Shown: positions 8,446 to 22,206, numbered from the stretch's first letter. The stretch is DNA of 64,000 bases from Harmothoe impar (GCA_947462335.1 OX381721.1:1612001-1676000); one strand, 5' to 3'. Numbers and translations are program-made. The notes: generated by a model not told the origin, from the sequence alone.

Positions 8446-8826
8446 GAGAAGAAACAGGGTCTAAAGGAGTCCAGGTTGCCTCCAGAATGACTCCCCTCTT
8501 TAGGGGAGCCCAGGTCGCCTAAGGGAGCGTATGTAACTCTCTGGCTGACCTAAGGGAGTCACCTGGGGGAGTCATATGACCCAAAGAGCTAAGGTGACTC
8601 CCCTAGGTCAGCCAGAGAGTCACCTAGGCTCCCCCAAGGGCTGAATCCACTGAGGCAAATCTGTCAGATGGGATGAACGTTCACAATGTTAAACCTAGGG
8701 ACTAATCTCGTCCAATCCAACGGATTTATATTAGTGGATTCACCCTTTGGGTGACCTGGACTCCCCTAGAGAGGGGAGTCATGCTGGAGGCTGGACTCCC
8801 TTTTGACGCTGTTTCTTTTCTCTGTG
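8446..8826. mobile_element. MITE of the CACAGAGAAAAG family (R4) with nested insertion
   Basis: The right end GACGCTGTTTCTTTTCTCTGTG is inverted relative to the left GAGAAGAAACAGGGTC...AGTCCAGG. Arms carry GGGAGTCAC motifs. A second inverted-repeat unit (GAATCCACT...AGTGGATTC, 8643-8750) is inserted inside. The right end abuts the satellite directly. Related copies lie at 36634 and 37213. Confidence 0.75.
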
Positions 8827-11800
8827 TAGGGGCAGGGACCTGGTAGGACTGTGTTGTCAGCAGGACAGGTGGGGAGTGCAGCAGCTACCTCTCTCTGTGT
8901 AGGGGCAGGGACCTGGTAGGACTGTTATGTACAGGACAGGTTGGGAGTGCAGCAGCTACCTCTCTCTGTGTAGGGGCAGGGACCTGGTAGGACTGTTATG
9001 TACAGGACAGGTGGGGAGTGCAGCGGCTACCTCTCTCTGTGTAGGGGCAGGGACCTGGTAGGACTGTTATGTACAGGACAGGTGGGGAGTGCAGCAGCTA
9101 CCTCTCTCTGTGTAGGGGCAGGGACCTGGTAGGACTGTTATGTACAGGACAGGTGGGGAGTGCAGCAGCTACCTCTCTCTGTGTAGGGGCAGGGACCTGG
9201 TAGGACTGTGTTGTCAGTAGGACAGGTGGGGAGTGCAGCAGCTACCTCTCTCTGTGTAGGGGCAGGGACCTGGTAGGACTGTGTTGTCAGCAGGACAGGT
9301 GGGGAGTGCAGCAGCTACCTCTCTCTGTGTAGGGGCAGGGACCTGGTAGGACTGTTATGTACAGGACAGGTGGGGAGTGCAGCAGCTACCTCTCTCTGTG
9401 TAGGGGCAGGGACCTGGTAGGACTGTGTTGTCAGTAGGACAGGTGGGGAGTGCAGCAGCTACCTCTCTCTGTGTAGGGGCAGGGACCTGGTAGGACTGTG
9501 TTGTCAGCAGGACAGGTGGGGAGTGCAGCAGCTACCTCTCTCTGTGTAGGGGCAGGGACCTGGTAGGACTGTTATGTACAGGACAGGTGGGGAGTGCAGC
9601 AGCTACCTCTCTCTGTGTAGGGGCAGGGACCTGGTAGGACTGTGTTATGTACAGGACAGGTGGGGAGTGCAGCAGCTACCTCTCTCTGTGTAGGGGCAGG
9701 GACCTGGTAGGACTGTTATGTACAGGACAGGTGGGGAGTGCAGCAGCTACCTCTCTCTGTGTAGGGGCAGGGACCTGGTAGGACTGTGTTGTACAGGACA
9801 GGTGGGGAGTGCAGCAGCTACCTCTCTCTGTGTAGGGGCAGGGACCTGGTAGGACTGTGTTGTCAGCAGGACAGGTGGGGAGTGCAGCAGCTACCTCTCT
9901 CTGTGTAGGGGCAGGGACCCTGGTAGGACTGTTATGTACAGGACAGGTGGGGAGTGCAGCAGCTACCTCTCTCTGTGTAGGGGCAGGGACCTGGTAGGAC
10001 TGTTATGTACAGGACAGGTGGGGAGTGCAGCAGCTACCTCTCTCTGTGTAGGGGCAGGGACCCTGGTAGGACTGTGTTGTCAGCAGGACAGGTGGGGAGT
10101 GCAGCAGCTACCTCTCTCTGTGTAGGGGCAGGGACCTGGTAGGACTGTTATGTACAGGACAGGTGGGGAGTGCAGCAGCTACCTCTCTCTGTGTAGGGGC
10201 AGGGACCTGGTAGGACTGTTATGTACAGGACAGGTGGGGAGTGCAGCAGCTACCTCTCTCTGTGTAGGGGCAGGGACCTGGTAGGACTGTGTTGTCAGCA
10301 GGACAGGTGGGGAGTGCAGCGGCTACCTCTCTCTGTGTAGGGGCAGGGACCTGGTAGGACTGTGTTGTCAGTAGGACAGGTGGGGAGTGCAGCAGCTACC
10401 TCTCTCTGTGTAGGGGCAGGGACCTGGTAGGACTGTGTTGTCAGCAGGACAGGTGGGGAGTGCAGCAGCTACCTCTCTCTGTGTAGGGGCAGGGACCCTG
10501 GTAGGACTGTTATGTACAGGACAGGTGGGGAGTGCAGCAGCTACCTCTCTCTGTGTAGGGGCAGGGACCTGGTAGGACTGTTATGTACAGGACAGGTGGG
10601 GAGTGCAGCAGCTACCTCTCACTGTGTAGGGGCAGGGACCTGGTAGGACTGTGTTGTCAGCAGGACAGGTGGGGAGTGCAGCAGCTACCTCTCTCTGTGT
10701 AGGGGCAGGGACCTGGTAGGACTGTGTTGACAGTAGGACAGGTGGGGAGTGCAGCAGCTGCCTCTCTCTGTGTAGGGGCAGGGACCTGGTAGGACTGTGT
10801 TGTCAGCAGGACAGGTGGGGAGTGCAGCAGCTACCTCTCTCTGTGTAGGGGCAGGGACCTGGTAGGACTGTGTTATGTACAGGACAGGGGGGGAGTGCAG
10901 CAGCTACCTCTCTCTGTGTAGGGGCAGGGACCTGGTAGGACTGTGTTGTCAGCAGGACAGGTGGGGAGTGCAGCAGCTACCTCTCTCTGTGTAGGGGCAG
11001 GGACCTGGTAGGACTGTTATGTACAGGACAGGTTGGGAGTGCAGCAGCTACCTCTCTCTGTGTAGGGACAGGGACCTGGTAGGACTGTGTTGTCAGTAGG
11101 ACAGGTGGGGAGTGCAGCAGCTACCTCTCTCTGTGTAGGGGCAGGGACCTGGTAGGACTGTGTTATGTACAGGACAGGTGGGGAGTGCAGCAGCTACCTC
11201 TCTCTGTGTAGGGGCAGGGACCTGGTAGGACTGTTATGTACAGGACAGGGGGGGAGTGCAGCAGCTACCTCTCTCTGTGTAGGGGCAGGGACCTGGTAGG
11301 ACTGTTATGTACAGGACAGGTGGGGAGTTCAGCAGCTACCTCTCTCTGTGTAGGGGCAGGGACCTGGTAGGACTGTGTTGTCAGCAGGACAGGTGGGGAG
11401 TGCAGCAGCTACCTCTCTCTGTGTAGGGGCAGGGACCTGGTAGGACTGTTATGTACAGGACAGGGGGGGAGTGCAGCAGCTACCTCTCTCTGTGTAGGGG
11501 CAGGGACCTGGTAGGACTGTTATGTACAGGACAGGGGGGGAGTGCAGCAGCTACCTCTCTCTGTGTAGGGGCAGGGACCTGGTAGGACTGTGTTGTCAGC
11601 AGGACAGGTTGGGAGTGCAGCAGCTACCTCTCTCTGTGTAGGGGCAGGGACCCTGGTAGGACTGTGTTGTCAGCAGGACAGGTGGGGAGTGCAGCAGCTA
11701 CCTCTCTCTGTGTAGGGGCAGGGACCTGGTAGGACTGTGTTGTCAGCAGGACAGGTGGGGAGTGCAGCAGCTACCTCTCTCTGTGTAGGGGCAGGGACCT

Positions 11801-14800
11801 GGTAGGACTGTTATGTACACGACAGGTGGGGAGTGCAGCAGCTACCTCTCTCTGTGTAGGGGCAGGGACCTGGTAGGACTGTGTTATGTACAGGACAGGT
11901 GGGGAGTGCAGCAGCTACCTCTCTCTGTGTAGGGGCAGGGACCTGGTAGGACTGTTATGTACAGGACAGGTGGGGAGTGCAGCAGCTACCTCTCTCTGTG
12001 TAGGGGCAGGGACCTGGTAGGACTGTTATGTACAGGACAGGTGGGGAGTGCAGCAGCTACCTCTCTCTGTGTAGGGGCAGGGACCTGGTAGGACTGTTAT
12101 GTACAGGACAGGTGGGGAGTGCAGCAGCCACCTCTCTCTGTGTAGGGGCAGGGACCTGGTAGGACTGTGTTGTCAGCAGGACAGGTGGGGAGTGCAGCAG
12201 CTACCTCTCTCTGTGTAGGGGCAGGGACCCTGGTAGGACTGTGTTGTCAGTAGGACAGGTGGGGAGTGCAGCAGCTACCTCTCTCTGTGTAGGGGCAGGG
12301 ACCTGGTAGGACTGTGTTGTCAGCAGGACAGGTGGGGAGTGCAGCAGCTACCTCTCTCTGTGTAGGGGCAGGGACCTGGTAGGACTGTTATGTACAGGAC
12401 AGGTGGGGAGTGCAGCAGCTACCTCTCTCTGTGTAGGGGCAGGGACCTGGTAGGACTGTGTTGTCAGCAGGACAGGTGGGGAGTGCAGCAGCTACCTCTC
12501 TCTGTGTAGGGGCAGGGACCTGGTAGGACTGTGTTGTCAGCAGGACAGGGGGGGAGTGCAGCAGTTACCTCTCTCTGTGTAGGGGCAGGGACCTGGTAGG
12601 ACTGTGTTGTCAGTAGGACAGGTGGGGAGTGCAGCAGCTACCTCTCTCTGTGTAGGGGCAGGGACCTGGTAGGACTGTTATGTACAGGACAGGTTGGGAG
12701 TGCAGCAGCTACCTCTCTCTGTGTAGGGGCAGGGACCTGGTAGGACTGTGTTATGTACAGGACAGGTGGGGAGTGCAGCAGCTACCTCTCTCTGTGTAGG
12801 GGCAGGGACCTGGTAGGACTGTGTTGTCAGCAGGACAGGTGGGGAGTGCAGCGGCTACCTCTCTCTGTGTAGGGGCAGGGACCTGGTAGGACTGTGTTGT
12901 CAGTAGGACAGGTGGGGAGTGCAGCAGCTACCTCTCTCTGTGTAGGGGCAGGGACCTGGTAGGACTGTTATGTACAGGACAGGGGGGGAGTGCAGCAGCT
13001 ACCTCTCTCTGTGTAGGGGCAGGGAGCCTGGTAGGACTGTGTTGTCAGCAGGACAGGTGGGGAGTGCAGCAGCTACCTCTCTCTGTGTAGGGGCAGGGAC
13101 CTGGTAGGACTGTTATGTACAGGACAGGTGGGGAGTGCAGCAGCTACCTCTCTCTGTGTAGGGGCAGGGACCTGGTAGGACTGTTATGTACAGGACAGGT
13201 GGGGAGTGCAGCAGCTACCTCTCTCTGTGTAGGGGCAGGGACCTGGTAGGACTGTTATGTACAGGACAGGTGGGGAGTGCAGCGGCTACCTCTCTCTGTG
13301 TAGGGGCAGGGACCTGGTAGGACTGTGTTGTCAGCAGGACAGGTGGGGAGTGCAGCAGCTACCTCTCTCTGTGTAGGGGCAGGGACCTGGTAGGACTGTG
13401 TTGTCAGCAGGACAGGTGGGGAGTGCAGCAGCTACCTCTCTCTGTGTAGGGGCAGGGACCTGGTAGGACTGTTATGTGCAGGACAGGGGGGGAGTGCAGC
13501 AGCTACCTCTCTCTGTGTAGGGGCAGGGACCTGGTAGGACTGTTATGTACAGGACAGGTGGGGAGTGCAGCACCTACCTCTCTCTGTGTAGGGGCAGGGA
13601 CCTGGTAGGACTGTGTTGTCAGCAGGACAGGTGGGGAGTGCAGCAGCTACCTCTCTCTGTGTAGGGGCAGGGACCTGGTAGGACTGTGTTGTCAGCAGGA
13701 CAGGTGGGGAGTGCAGCAGCTACCTCTCTCTGTGTAGGGGCAGGGACCTGGTAGGACTGTTGTGTGCAGGACAGGGGGGGAGTGCAGCAGCTACCTCTCT
13801 CTGTGTAGGGGCAGGGACCTGGTAGGACTGTTATGTACAGGACAGGTGGGGAGTGCAGCACCTACCTCTCTCTGTGTAGGGGCAGGGACCTGGTAGGACT
13901 GTGTTGTCAGCAGGACAGGTGGGGAGTGCAGCAGCTACCTCTCTCTGTGTAGGGGCAGGGACCTGGTAGGACTGTTATGTACAGGACAGGTGGGGAGTGC
14001 AGCACCTACCTCTCTCTGTGTAGGGGCAGGGACCTGGTAGGACTGTGTTGTCAGCAGGACAGGTGGGGAGTGCAGCAGCTACCTCTCTCTGTGTAGGGGC
14101 AGGGACCTGGTAGGACTGTTATGTACAGGACAGGTGGGGAGTGCAGCAGCTACCTCTCTCTGTGTAGGGGCAGGGACCTGGTAGGACTGTTATGTACAGG
14201 ACAGGGGGGGAGTGCAGCAGCTACCTCTCTCTGTGTAGGGGCGGGGACCTGGTAGGACTGTGTTGTCAGCAGGACAGGTGGGGAGTGCAGCAGCTACCTC
14301 TCTCTGTGTAGGGGCAGGGACCTGGTAGGACTGTTATGTGCAGGACGGGTGGGGAGTGCAGCAGCTGCCTCTCTCTGTGTAGGGGCAGGGACCTGGTAGG
14401 ACTGTGTTGTCAGCAGGACAGGTTGGGAGTGCAGCAGCTACCTCTCTCTGTGTAGGGGCAGGGACCCTGGTAGGACTGTGTTGTCAGCAGGACAGGTGGG
14501 GAGTGCAGCAGCTACCTCTCTCTGTGTAGGGGCAGGGACCTGGTAGGACTGTTATGTACAGGACAGGTGGGGAGTGCAGCAGCTACCTCTCTCTGTGTAG
14601 GGGCAGGGACCTGGTAGGACTGTTATGTACAGGACAGGTGGGGAGTGCAGCAGCTACCTCTCTCTGTGTAGGGGCAGGGACCTGGTAGGACTGTTTTGTA
14701 CAGGACAGGTGGGGAGTGCAGCAGCTACCTCTCTCTGTGTAGGGGCAGGGACCTGGTAGGACTGTGTTGTCAGCAGGACAGGTGGGGAGTGCAGCGGCTA

Positions 14801-17800
14801 CCTCTCTCTGTGTAGGGGCAGGGACCTGGTAGGACTGTTATGTACAGGACAGGTGGGGAGTGCAGCAGCTACCTCTCTCTGTGTAGGGGCAGGGACCTGG
14901 TAGGACTGTTATGTACAGGACAGGTGGGGAGTGCAGCAGCTACCTCTCTCTGTGTAGGGGCAGGGACCTGGTAGGACTGTGATGTACAGGACAGGTGGGG
15001 AGTGCAGCGGCTACCTCTCTCTGTGTAGGGGCAGGGACCTGGTAGGACTGTTATGTACAGGACAGGTGGGGAGTGCAGCAGCTACCTCTCTCTGTGTAGG
15101 GGCAGGGACCTGGTAGGACTGTTATGTACAGGACAGGTGGGGAGTGCAGCAGCTACCTCTCTCTGTGTAGGGGCAGGGACCCTGGTAGGACTGTTATGTA
15201 CAGGACAGGTGGGGAGTGCAGCAGCTACCTCTCTCTGTGTAGGGGCAGGGACCTGGTAGGACTGTTATGTACAGGACAGGTGGGGAGTGCAGCAGCTACC
15301 TCTCTCTGTGTAGGGGCAGGGACCTGGTAGGACTGTGTTGTCAGTAGGACAGGTGGGGAGTGCAGCGGCTACCTCTCTCTGTGTAGGGGCAGGGACCTGG
15401 TAGGACTGTGTTGTCAGCAGGACAGGTGGGGAGTGCAGCGGCTACCTCTCTCTGTGTAGGGGCAGGGACCTGGTAGGACTGTGTTGTCAGTAGGACAGGT
15501 GGGGAGTGCAGCGGCTACCTCTCTCTGTGTAGGGGCAGGGACCTGGTAGGACTGTGTTGTCAGTAGGACAGGTGGGGAGTGCAGCGGCTACCTCTCTCTG
15601 TGTAGGGGCAGGGACCTGGTAGGACTGTTATGTGCAGGACAGGTGGGGAGTGCAGCAGCTACCTCTCTCTGTGTAGGGGCAGGGACCTGGTAGGACTGTG
15701 TTGTCAGCAGGACAGGTGGGGAGTGCAGCAGCTACCTCTCTCTGTGTAGGGGCAGGGACCTGGTAGGACTGTTATGTACAGGACAGGTGGGGAGTGCAGC
15801 AGCTACCTCTCTCTGTGTAGGGGCAGGGACCTGGTAGGACTGTTATGTACAGGACAGGTGGGGAGTGCAGCAGCTACCTCTCTCTGTGTAGGGGCAGGGA
15901 CCTGGTAGGACTGTGTTATGTACAGGACAGGTGGGGAGTGCAGCAGCTAACTCTCTCTGTGTAGGGGCAGGGACCTGGTAGGACTGTTATGTGCAGGATA
16001 GGTGGGGAGTGCAGCAGCTACCTCTCTCTGTGTAGGGGCAGGGACCTGGTAGGACTGTGTTGTCAGCAGGACAGGTGGGGAGTGCAGCAGCTACCTCTCT
16101 CTGTGTAGGGGCAGGGACCTGGTAGGACTGTTATGTACAGGACAGGTGGGGAGTGCAGCAGCTACCTCTCTCTGTGTAGGGGCAGGGACCTGGTAGGACT
16201 GTGTTGTCAGCAGGACAGGTGGGGAGTGCAGCAGCTACCTCTCTCTGTGTAGGGGCAGGGACCTGGTAGGACTGTGTTGTCAGTAGGACAGGTGGGGAGT
16301 GCAGCGGCTACCTCTCTCTGTGTAGGGGCAGGGACCCTGGTAGGACTGTTATGTGCAGGACAGGTGGGGAGTGCAGCAGCTACCTCTCTCTGTGTAGGGG
16401 CAGGGACCTAGTAGGACTGTGTTGTCAGCAGGACAGGTGGGGAGTGCAGCAGCTACCTCTCTCTGTGTAGGGGCAGGGACCTGGTAGGACTGTTATGTGC
16501 AGGATAGGTGGGGAGTGCAGCGGCTGCCTCTCTCTGTGTAGGGGCAGGGACCTGGTAGGACTGTTATGTGCAGGACAGGTGGGGAGTGCAGCAGCTACCT
16601 CTCTCTGTGTAGGGGCAGGGACCTGGTAGGACTGTTATGTACAGGACAGGTGGGGAGTGCAGCAGGTACCTCTCTCTGTGTAGGGGCAGGGACCTGGTAG
16701 GACTGTTATGTACAGGACAGGTGGGGAGTGCAGCAGCTACCTCTCTCTGTGTAGGGGCAGGGACCTGGTAGGACTGTGTTGTCAGTAGGACAGGTGGGGA
16801 GTGCAGCGGCTACCTCTCTCTGTGTAGGGGCAGGGACCTGGTAGGACTGTGTTATGTACAGGACAGGTGGGGAGTGCAGCAGCTACCTCTCTCTGTGTAG
16901 GGGCAGGGACCTGGTAGGACTGTGTTGTCAGTAGGACAGGTGGGGAGTGCAGCGGCTACCTCTCTCTGTGTAGGGGCAGGGACCTGGTAGGACTGTGTTA
17001 TGTACAGGACAGGTGGGGAGTGCAGCAGCTACCTCTCTCTGTGTAGGGGCAGGGACCTGGTAGGACTGTTATGTACAGGACAGGTGGGGAGTGCAGCAGC
17101 TACCTCTCTCTGTGTAGGGGCAGGGACCTGGTAGGACTGTTATGTACAGGACAGGTGGGGAGTGCAGCGGCTACCTCTCTCTGTGTAGAGGCAGGGACCT
17201 GGTAGGACTGTGTTGTCAGCAGGTTAGGTGGGGAGTGCAGCAGCTACCTCTCTCTGTGTAGGGGCAGGGACCTGGTAGGACTGTTATGTACAGGACAGGT
17301 GGGGAGTGCAGCAGCTACCTCTCTCTGTGTAGGGGCAGGGACCTGGTAGGACTGTGTTATGTACAGGACAGGTGGGGAGTGCAGAAGCTACCTCTCTCTG
17401 TGTAGGGGCAGGGACCTGGTAGGACTGTTATGTACAGGACAGGTGGGGAGTGCAGCAGCTACCTCTCTCTGTGTAGGGGCAGGGACCCTGGTAGGACTGT
17501 TATGTACAGGACAGGTGGGGAGTGCAGCGGCTACCTCTCTCTGTGTAGGGGCAGGGACCTGGTAGGACTGTTATGTACAGGACAGGTGGGGAGTGCAGCA
17601 GCTACCTCTCTCTGTGTAGGGGCAGGGACCTGGTAGGACTGTGTTGTCAGTAGGACAGGTGGGGAGTGCAGCAGCTACCTCTCTCTGTGTAGGGCAGGGA
17701 CCTGGTAGGACTGTGTTGTCAGTAGGACAGGTGGGGAGTGCAGCAGCTACCTCTCTCTGTGTAGGGGCAGGGACCTGGTAGGACTGTGTTGTCAGTAGGA

Positions 17801-20800
17801 CAGGTGGGGAGTGCAGCAGCTACCTCTCTCTGTGTAGGGGCAGGGACCTGGTAGGACTGTGTTGTCAGTAGGACAGGTGGGGAGTGCAGCGGCTACCTCT
17901 CTCTGTGTAGGGGCAGGGACCTGGTAGGACTGTTATGTACAGGACAGGTGGGGAGTGCAGCAGCTACCTCTCTCTGTGTAGGGACAGGGACCTGGTAGGA
18001 CTGTTATGTACAGGACAGGTGGGGAGTGCAGCAGCTACCTCTCTCTGTGTAGGGGCAGGGACCTGGTAGGACTGTGTTGTCAGTAGGACAGGTGGGGAGT
18101 GCAGCAGCTACCTCTCTCTGTGTAGGGGCAGGGACCCTGGTAGGACTGTTATGTACAGGACAGGTGGGGAGTGCAGCAGCTACCTCTCTCTGTGTAGGGG
18201 CAGGGACCTGGTAGGACTGTTATGTGCAGGACAGGTGGGGAGTGCAGCAGCTACCTCTCTCTGTGTAGGGGCAGGGACCTGGTAGGACTGTTATGTGCAG
18301 GACAGGTGGGGAGTGCAGCAGCTACCTCTCTCTGTGTAGGGGCAGGGACCTGGTAGGACTGTGATGTACAGGACAGGTGGGGAGTGCAGCAGCTACCTCT
18401 CTCTGTGTAGGGGCAGGGACCTGGTAGGACTGTGATGTACAGGACAGGTGGGGAGTGCAGCAGCTACCTCTCTCTGTGTAGGGGCAGGGACCTGGTAGGA
18501 CTGTGTTGTCAGCAGGACAGGTGGGGAGTGCAGCAGCTACCTCTCTCTGTGTAGGGGCAGGGACCTGGTAGGACTGTGTTGACAGCAGGACAGGTGGGGA
18601 GTGCAGCACCTACCTCTCTCTGTGTAGGGGCAGGGACCTGGTAGGACTGTTATGTGCAGGACAGGTGGGGAGTGCAGCAGCTACCTCTCTCTGTGTAGGG
18701 GCAGGGACCTGGTAGGACTGTGTTGTCAGTAGGACAGGTGGGGAGTGCAGCAGCTACCTCTCTCTGTGTAGGGGCAGGGACCCTGGTAGGACTGTGTTGT
18801 CAGCAGGACAGGTGGGGAGTGCAGCAGCTACCTCTCTCTGTGTAGGGGCAGGGACCTGGTAGGACTGTTATCTGCAGGACAGGTTGGGAGTGCAGCAGCT
18901 ACCTCTCTCTGTGTAGGGGCAGGGACCTGGTAGGACTGTTATGTACAGGACAGGTGGGGAGTGCAGCAGCTACCTCTCTCTGTGTAGGGGCAGGGACCTG
19001 GTAGGACTGTTATGTACAGGACAGGTGGGGAGTGCAGCAGCTACCTCTCTCTGTGTAGGGGCAGGGACCTGGTAGGACTGTTATGTACAGGACAGGTGGG
19101 GAGTGCAGCAGCTACCTCTCTCTGTGTAGGGGCAGGGACCTGGTAGGACTGTGTTGTCAGCAGGACAGGTGGGGAGTGCAGCAGCTACCTCTCTCTGTGT
19201 AGGGCAGGGACCTGGTAGGACTGTGTTGTCAGTAGGACAGGTGGGGAGTGCAGCAGCTACCTCTCTCTGTGTAGGGGCAGGGACCTGGTAGGACTGTTAT
19301 GTACAGGACAGGTGGGGAGTGCAGCAGCTACCTCTCTCTGTGTAGGGGCAGGGACCTGGTAGGACTGTTATGTACAGGACAGGTGGGGAGTGCAGCAGCT
19401 ACCTCTCTCTGTGTAGGGGCAGGGACCTGGTAGGACTGTGTTGTCAGTAGGACAGGTGGGGAGTGCAGCAGCTACCTCTCTCTGTGTAGGGGCAGGGACC
19501 TGGTAGGACTGTGTTGTCAGTAGGACAGGTGGGGAGTGCAGCGGCTACCTCTCTCTGTGTAGGGGCAGGGACCTGGTAGGACTGTTATGTACAGGACAGG
19601 TGGGGAGTGCAGCAGCTACCTCTCTCTGTGTAAGGGCAGGGACCTGGTAGGACTGTGTTATGTACAGGACAGGTGGGGAGTGCAGCAGCTACCTCTCTCT
19701 GTGTAGGGGCAGGGACCTGGTAGGACTGTGTTGTCAGTAGGACAGGTGGGGAGTGCAGCAGCTACCTCTCTCTGTGTAGGGGCAGGGACCTGGTAGGACT
19801 GTTATGTACAGGACAGGTGGGGAGTGCAGCGGCTACCTCTCTCTGTGTAGGGGCAGGGACCTGGTAGGACTGTTATGTACAGGACAGGTGGGGAGTGCAG
19901 CAGCTACCTCTCTCTGTGTAGGGGCAGGGACCTGGTAGGACTGTTATGTGCAGGACAGGTGGGGAGTGCAGCAGCTACCTCTCTCTGTGTAAGGGCAGGG
20001 ACCTGGTAGGACTGTTATGTACAGGACAGGTGGGGAGTGCAGTGGCTACCTCTCTCTGTGTAGGGGCAGGGACCTGGTAGGACTGTGTTGTCAGTAGGAC
20101 AGGTGGGGAGTGCAGCAGCTACCTCTCTCTGTGTAGGGGCAGGGACCTGGTAGGACTGTGTTGTCAGCAGGACAGGTGGGGAGTGCAGCAGCTACCTCTC
20201 TCTGTGTAGGGGCAGGGACCTGGTAGACTGTTATGTACAGGACAGGTGGGGAGTGCAGCAGCTACCTCTCTCTGTGTAGGGGCAGGGACCTGGTAGACTG
20301 TTATGTACAGGACAGGTGGGGAGTGCAGCAGCTACCTCTCTCTGTGTAGGGGCAGGGACCTGGTAGGACTGTTATGTACAGGACAGGTGGGGAGTGCAGC
20401 GGCTACCTCTCTCTGTGTAGGGGCAGGGACCTGGTAGGACTGTGTTATGTACAGGACAGGTGGGGAGTGCAGCAGCTACCTCTCTCTGTGTAGGGGCAGG
20501 GACCCTGGTAGGACTGTGTTGTCAGCAGGACAGGTGGGGAGTGCAGCAGCTACCTCTCTCTGTGTAGGGGCAGGGACCTGGTAGGACTGTTATGTACAGG
20601 ACAGGTGGGGAGTGCAGCAGCTACCTCTCTCTGTGTAGGGGCAGGGACCTGGTAGGACTGTTATGTACAGGACAGGTGGGGAGTGCAGCAGCTACCTCTC
20701 TCTGTGTAGGGACCCTGGTAGGACTGTGTTGTCAGCAGGACAGGTGGGGAGTGCAGCAGCTACCTCTCTCTGTGTAGGGGCAGGGACCTGGTAGGACTGT

Positions 20801-22206
20801 TATGTACAGGACAGGTGGGGAGTGCAGCAGCTACCTCTCTCTGTGTAGGGGCAGGGACCTGGTAGGACTGTTATGTACAGGACAGGTGGGGAGTGCAGCG
20901 GCTACCTCTCTCTGTGTAGGGGCAGGGACCTGGTAGGACTGTTATGTGCAGGACAGGTGGGGAGTGCAGCAGCTACCTCTCTCTGTGTAGGGGCAGGGAC
21001 CTGGTAGGACTGTGTTGACAGCAGGACAGGTGGGGAGTGCAGCAGCTACCTCTCTCTGTGTAGGGGCAGGGACCTGGTAGGACTGTGTTGTCAGCAGGAC
21101 AGGTGGGGAGTGCAGCAGCTACCTCTCTCTGTGTAGGGGCAGGGACCTGGTAGGACTGTGTTGTCAGTAGGACAGGTGGGGAGTGCAGCAGCTACCTCTC
21201 TCTGTGTAGGGGCAGGGACCTGGTAGGACTGTTATGTACAGGACAGGTGGGGAGTGCAGCGGCTACCTCTCTCTGTGTAGGGGCAGGGACCTGGTAGGAC
21301 TGTTATGTACAGGACAGGTGGGGAGTGCAGCGGCTACCTCTCTCTGTGTAGGGGCAGGGACCTGGTAGGACTGTGTTATGTACAGGACAGGTGGGGAGTG
21401 CAGCAGCTACCTCTCTCTGTGTAGGGGCAGGGACCTGGTAGGACTGTGTTGTCAGTAGGACAGGTGGGGAGTGCAGCAGCTACCTCTCTCTGTGTAGGGG
21501 CAGGGACCTGGTAGGACTGTTATGTACAGGACAGGTGGGGAGTGCAGCGGCTACCTCTCTCTGTGTAGGGGCAGGGACCTGGTAGGACTGTGTTATGTAC
21601 AGGACAGGTGGGGAGTGCAGCAGCTACCTCTCTCTGTGTAGGGGCAGGGACCTGGTAGGACTGTGTTGTCAGTAGGACAGGTGGGGAGTGCAGCAGCTAC
21701 CTCTCTCTGTGTAGGGGCAGGGACCTGGTAGGACTGTTATGTACAGGACAGGTGGGGAGTGCAGCGGCTACCTCTCTCTGTGTAGGGGCAGGGACCTGGT
21801 AGACTGTTATGTACAGGACAGGTGGGGAGTGCAGCGGCTACCTCTCTCTGTGTAGGGGCAGGGACCTGGTAGGACTGTGTTATGTACAGGACAGGTGGGG
21901 AGTGCAGCAGCTACCTCTCTCTGTGTAGGGGCAGGGACCTGGTAGGACTGTGTTATGTACAGGACAGGTGGGGAGTGCAGCAGCTACCTCTCTCTGTGTA
22001 GGGGCAGGGACCTGGTAGGACTGTTATGTACAGGACAGGTGGGGAGTGCAGCAGCTACCTCTCTCTGTGTAGGGGCAGGGACCCTGGTAGGACTGTGTTA
22101 TGTGCAGGACAGGTGGGGAGTGCAGCAGCTACCTCTCTCTGTGTAGGGGCAGGGACCTGGTAGGACTGTGTTGTCAGTAGGACAGGTGGGGAGTGCAGCG
22201 GCTACC
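8827..22206. repeat. 71/73-bp satellite array, about 185 units
   Basis: This is a head-to-tail array of 13.4 kb. Units are 71 bp (core ACTGTTATGTACAGGACAGG) or 73 bp (core ACTGTGTTGTCAGCAGGAC, or ACTGTGTTATGTACAGG). All share AGGGGCAGGGACCTGGTAGG, GTGGGGAGTGCAGCAGC and CTACCTCTCTCTGTGT. Recurrent variants (CAGCGGCT, CAGCACCT, CAGTAG for CAGCAG, GACCCTGG, GACAGGGGGGG) recur in blocks, which indicates unequal exchange and higher-order units. Each unit carries a pyrimidine tract ending in TAG and a GTAGGA, resembling splice sites. Open frames across the array are a by-product of the repeat and are not annotated as genes. Confidence 0.97.

Noticed and set aside
8827..22206. Open reading frames of 60-95 codons repeated through the satellite on both strands
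   Set aside because: They follow from a 71/73-bp unit lacking stops in some frames; they change with unit variants and have no gene context.
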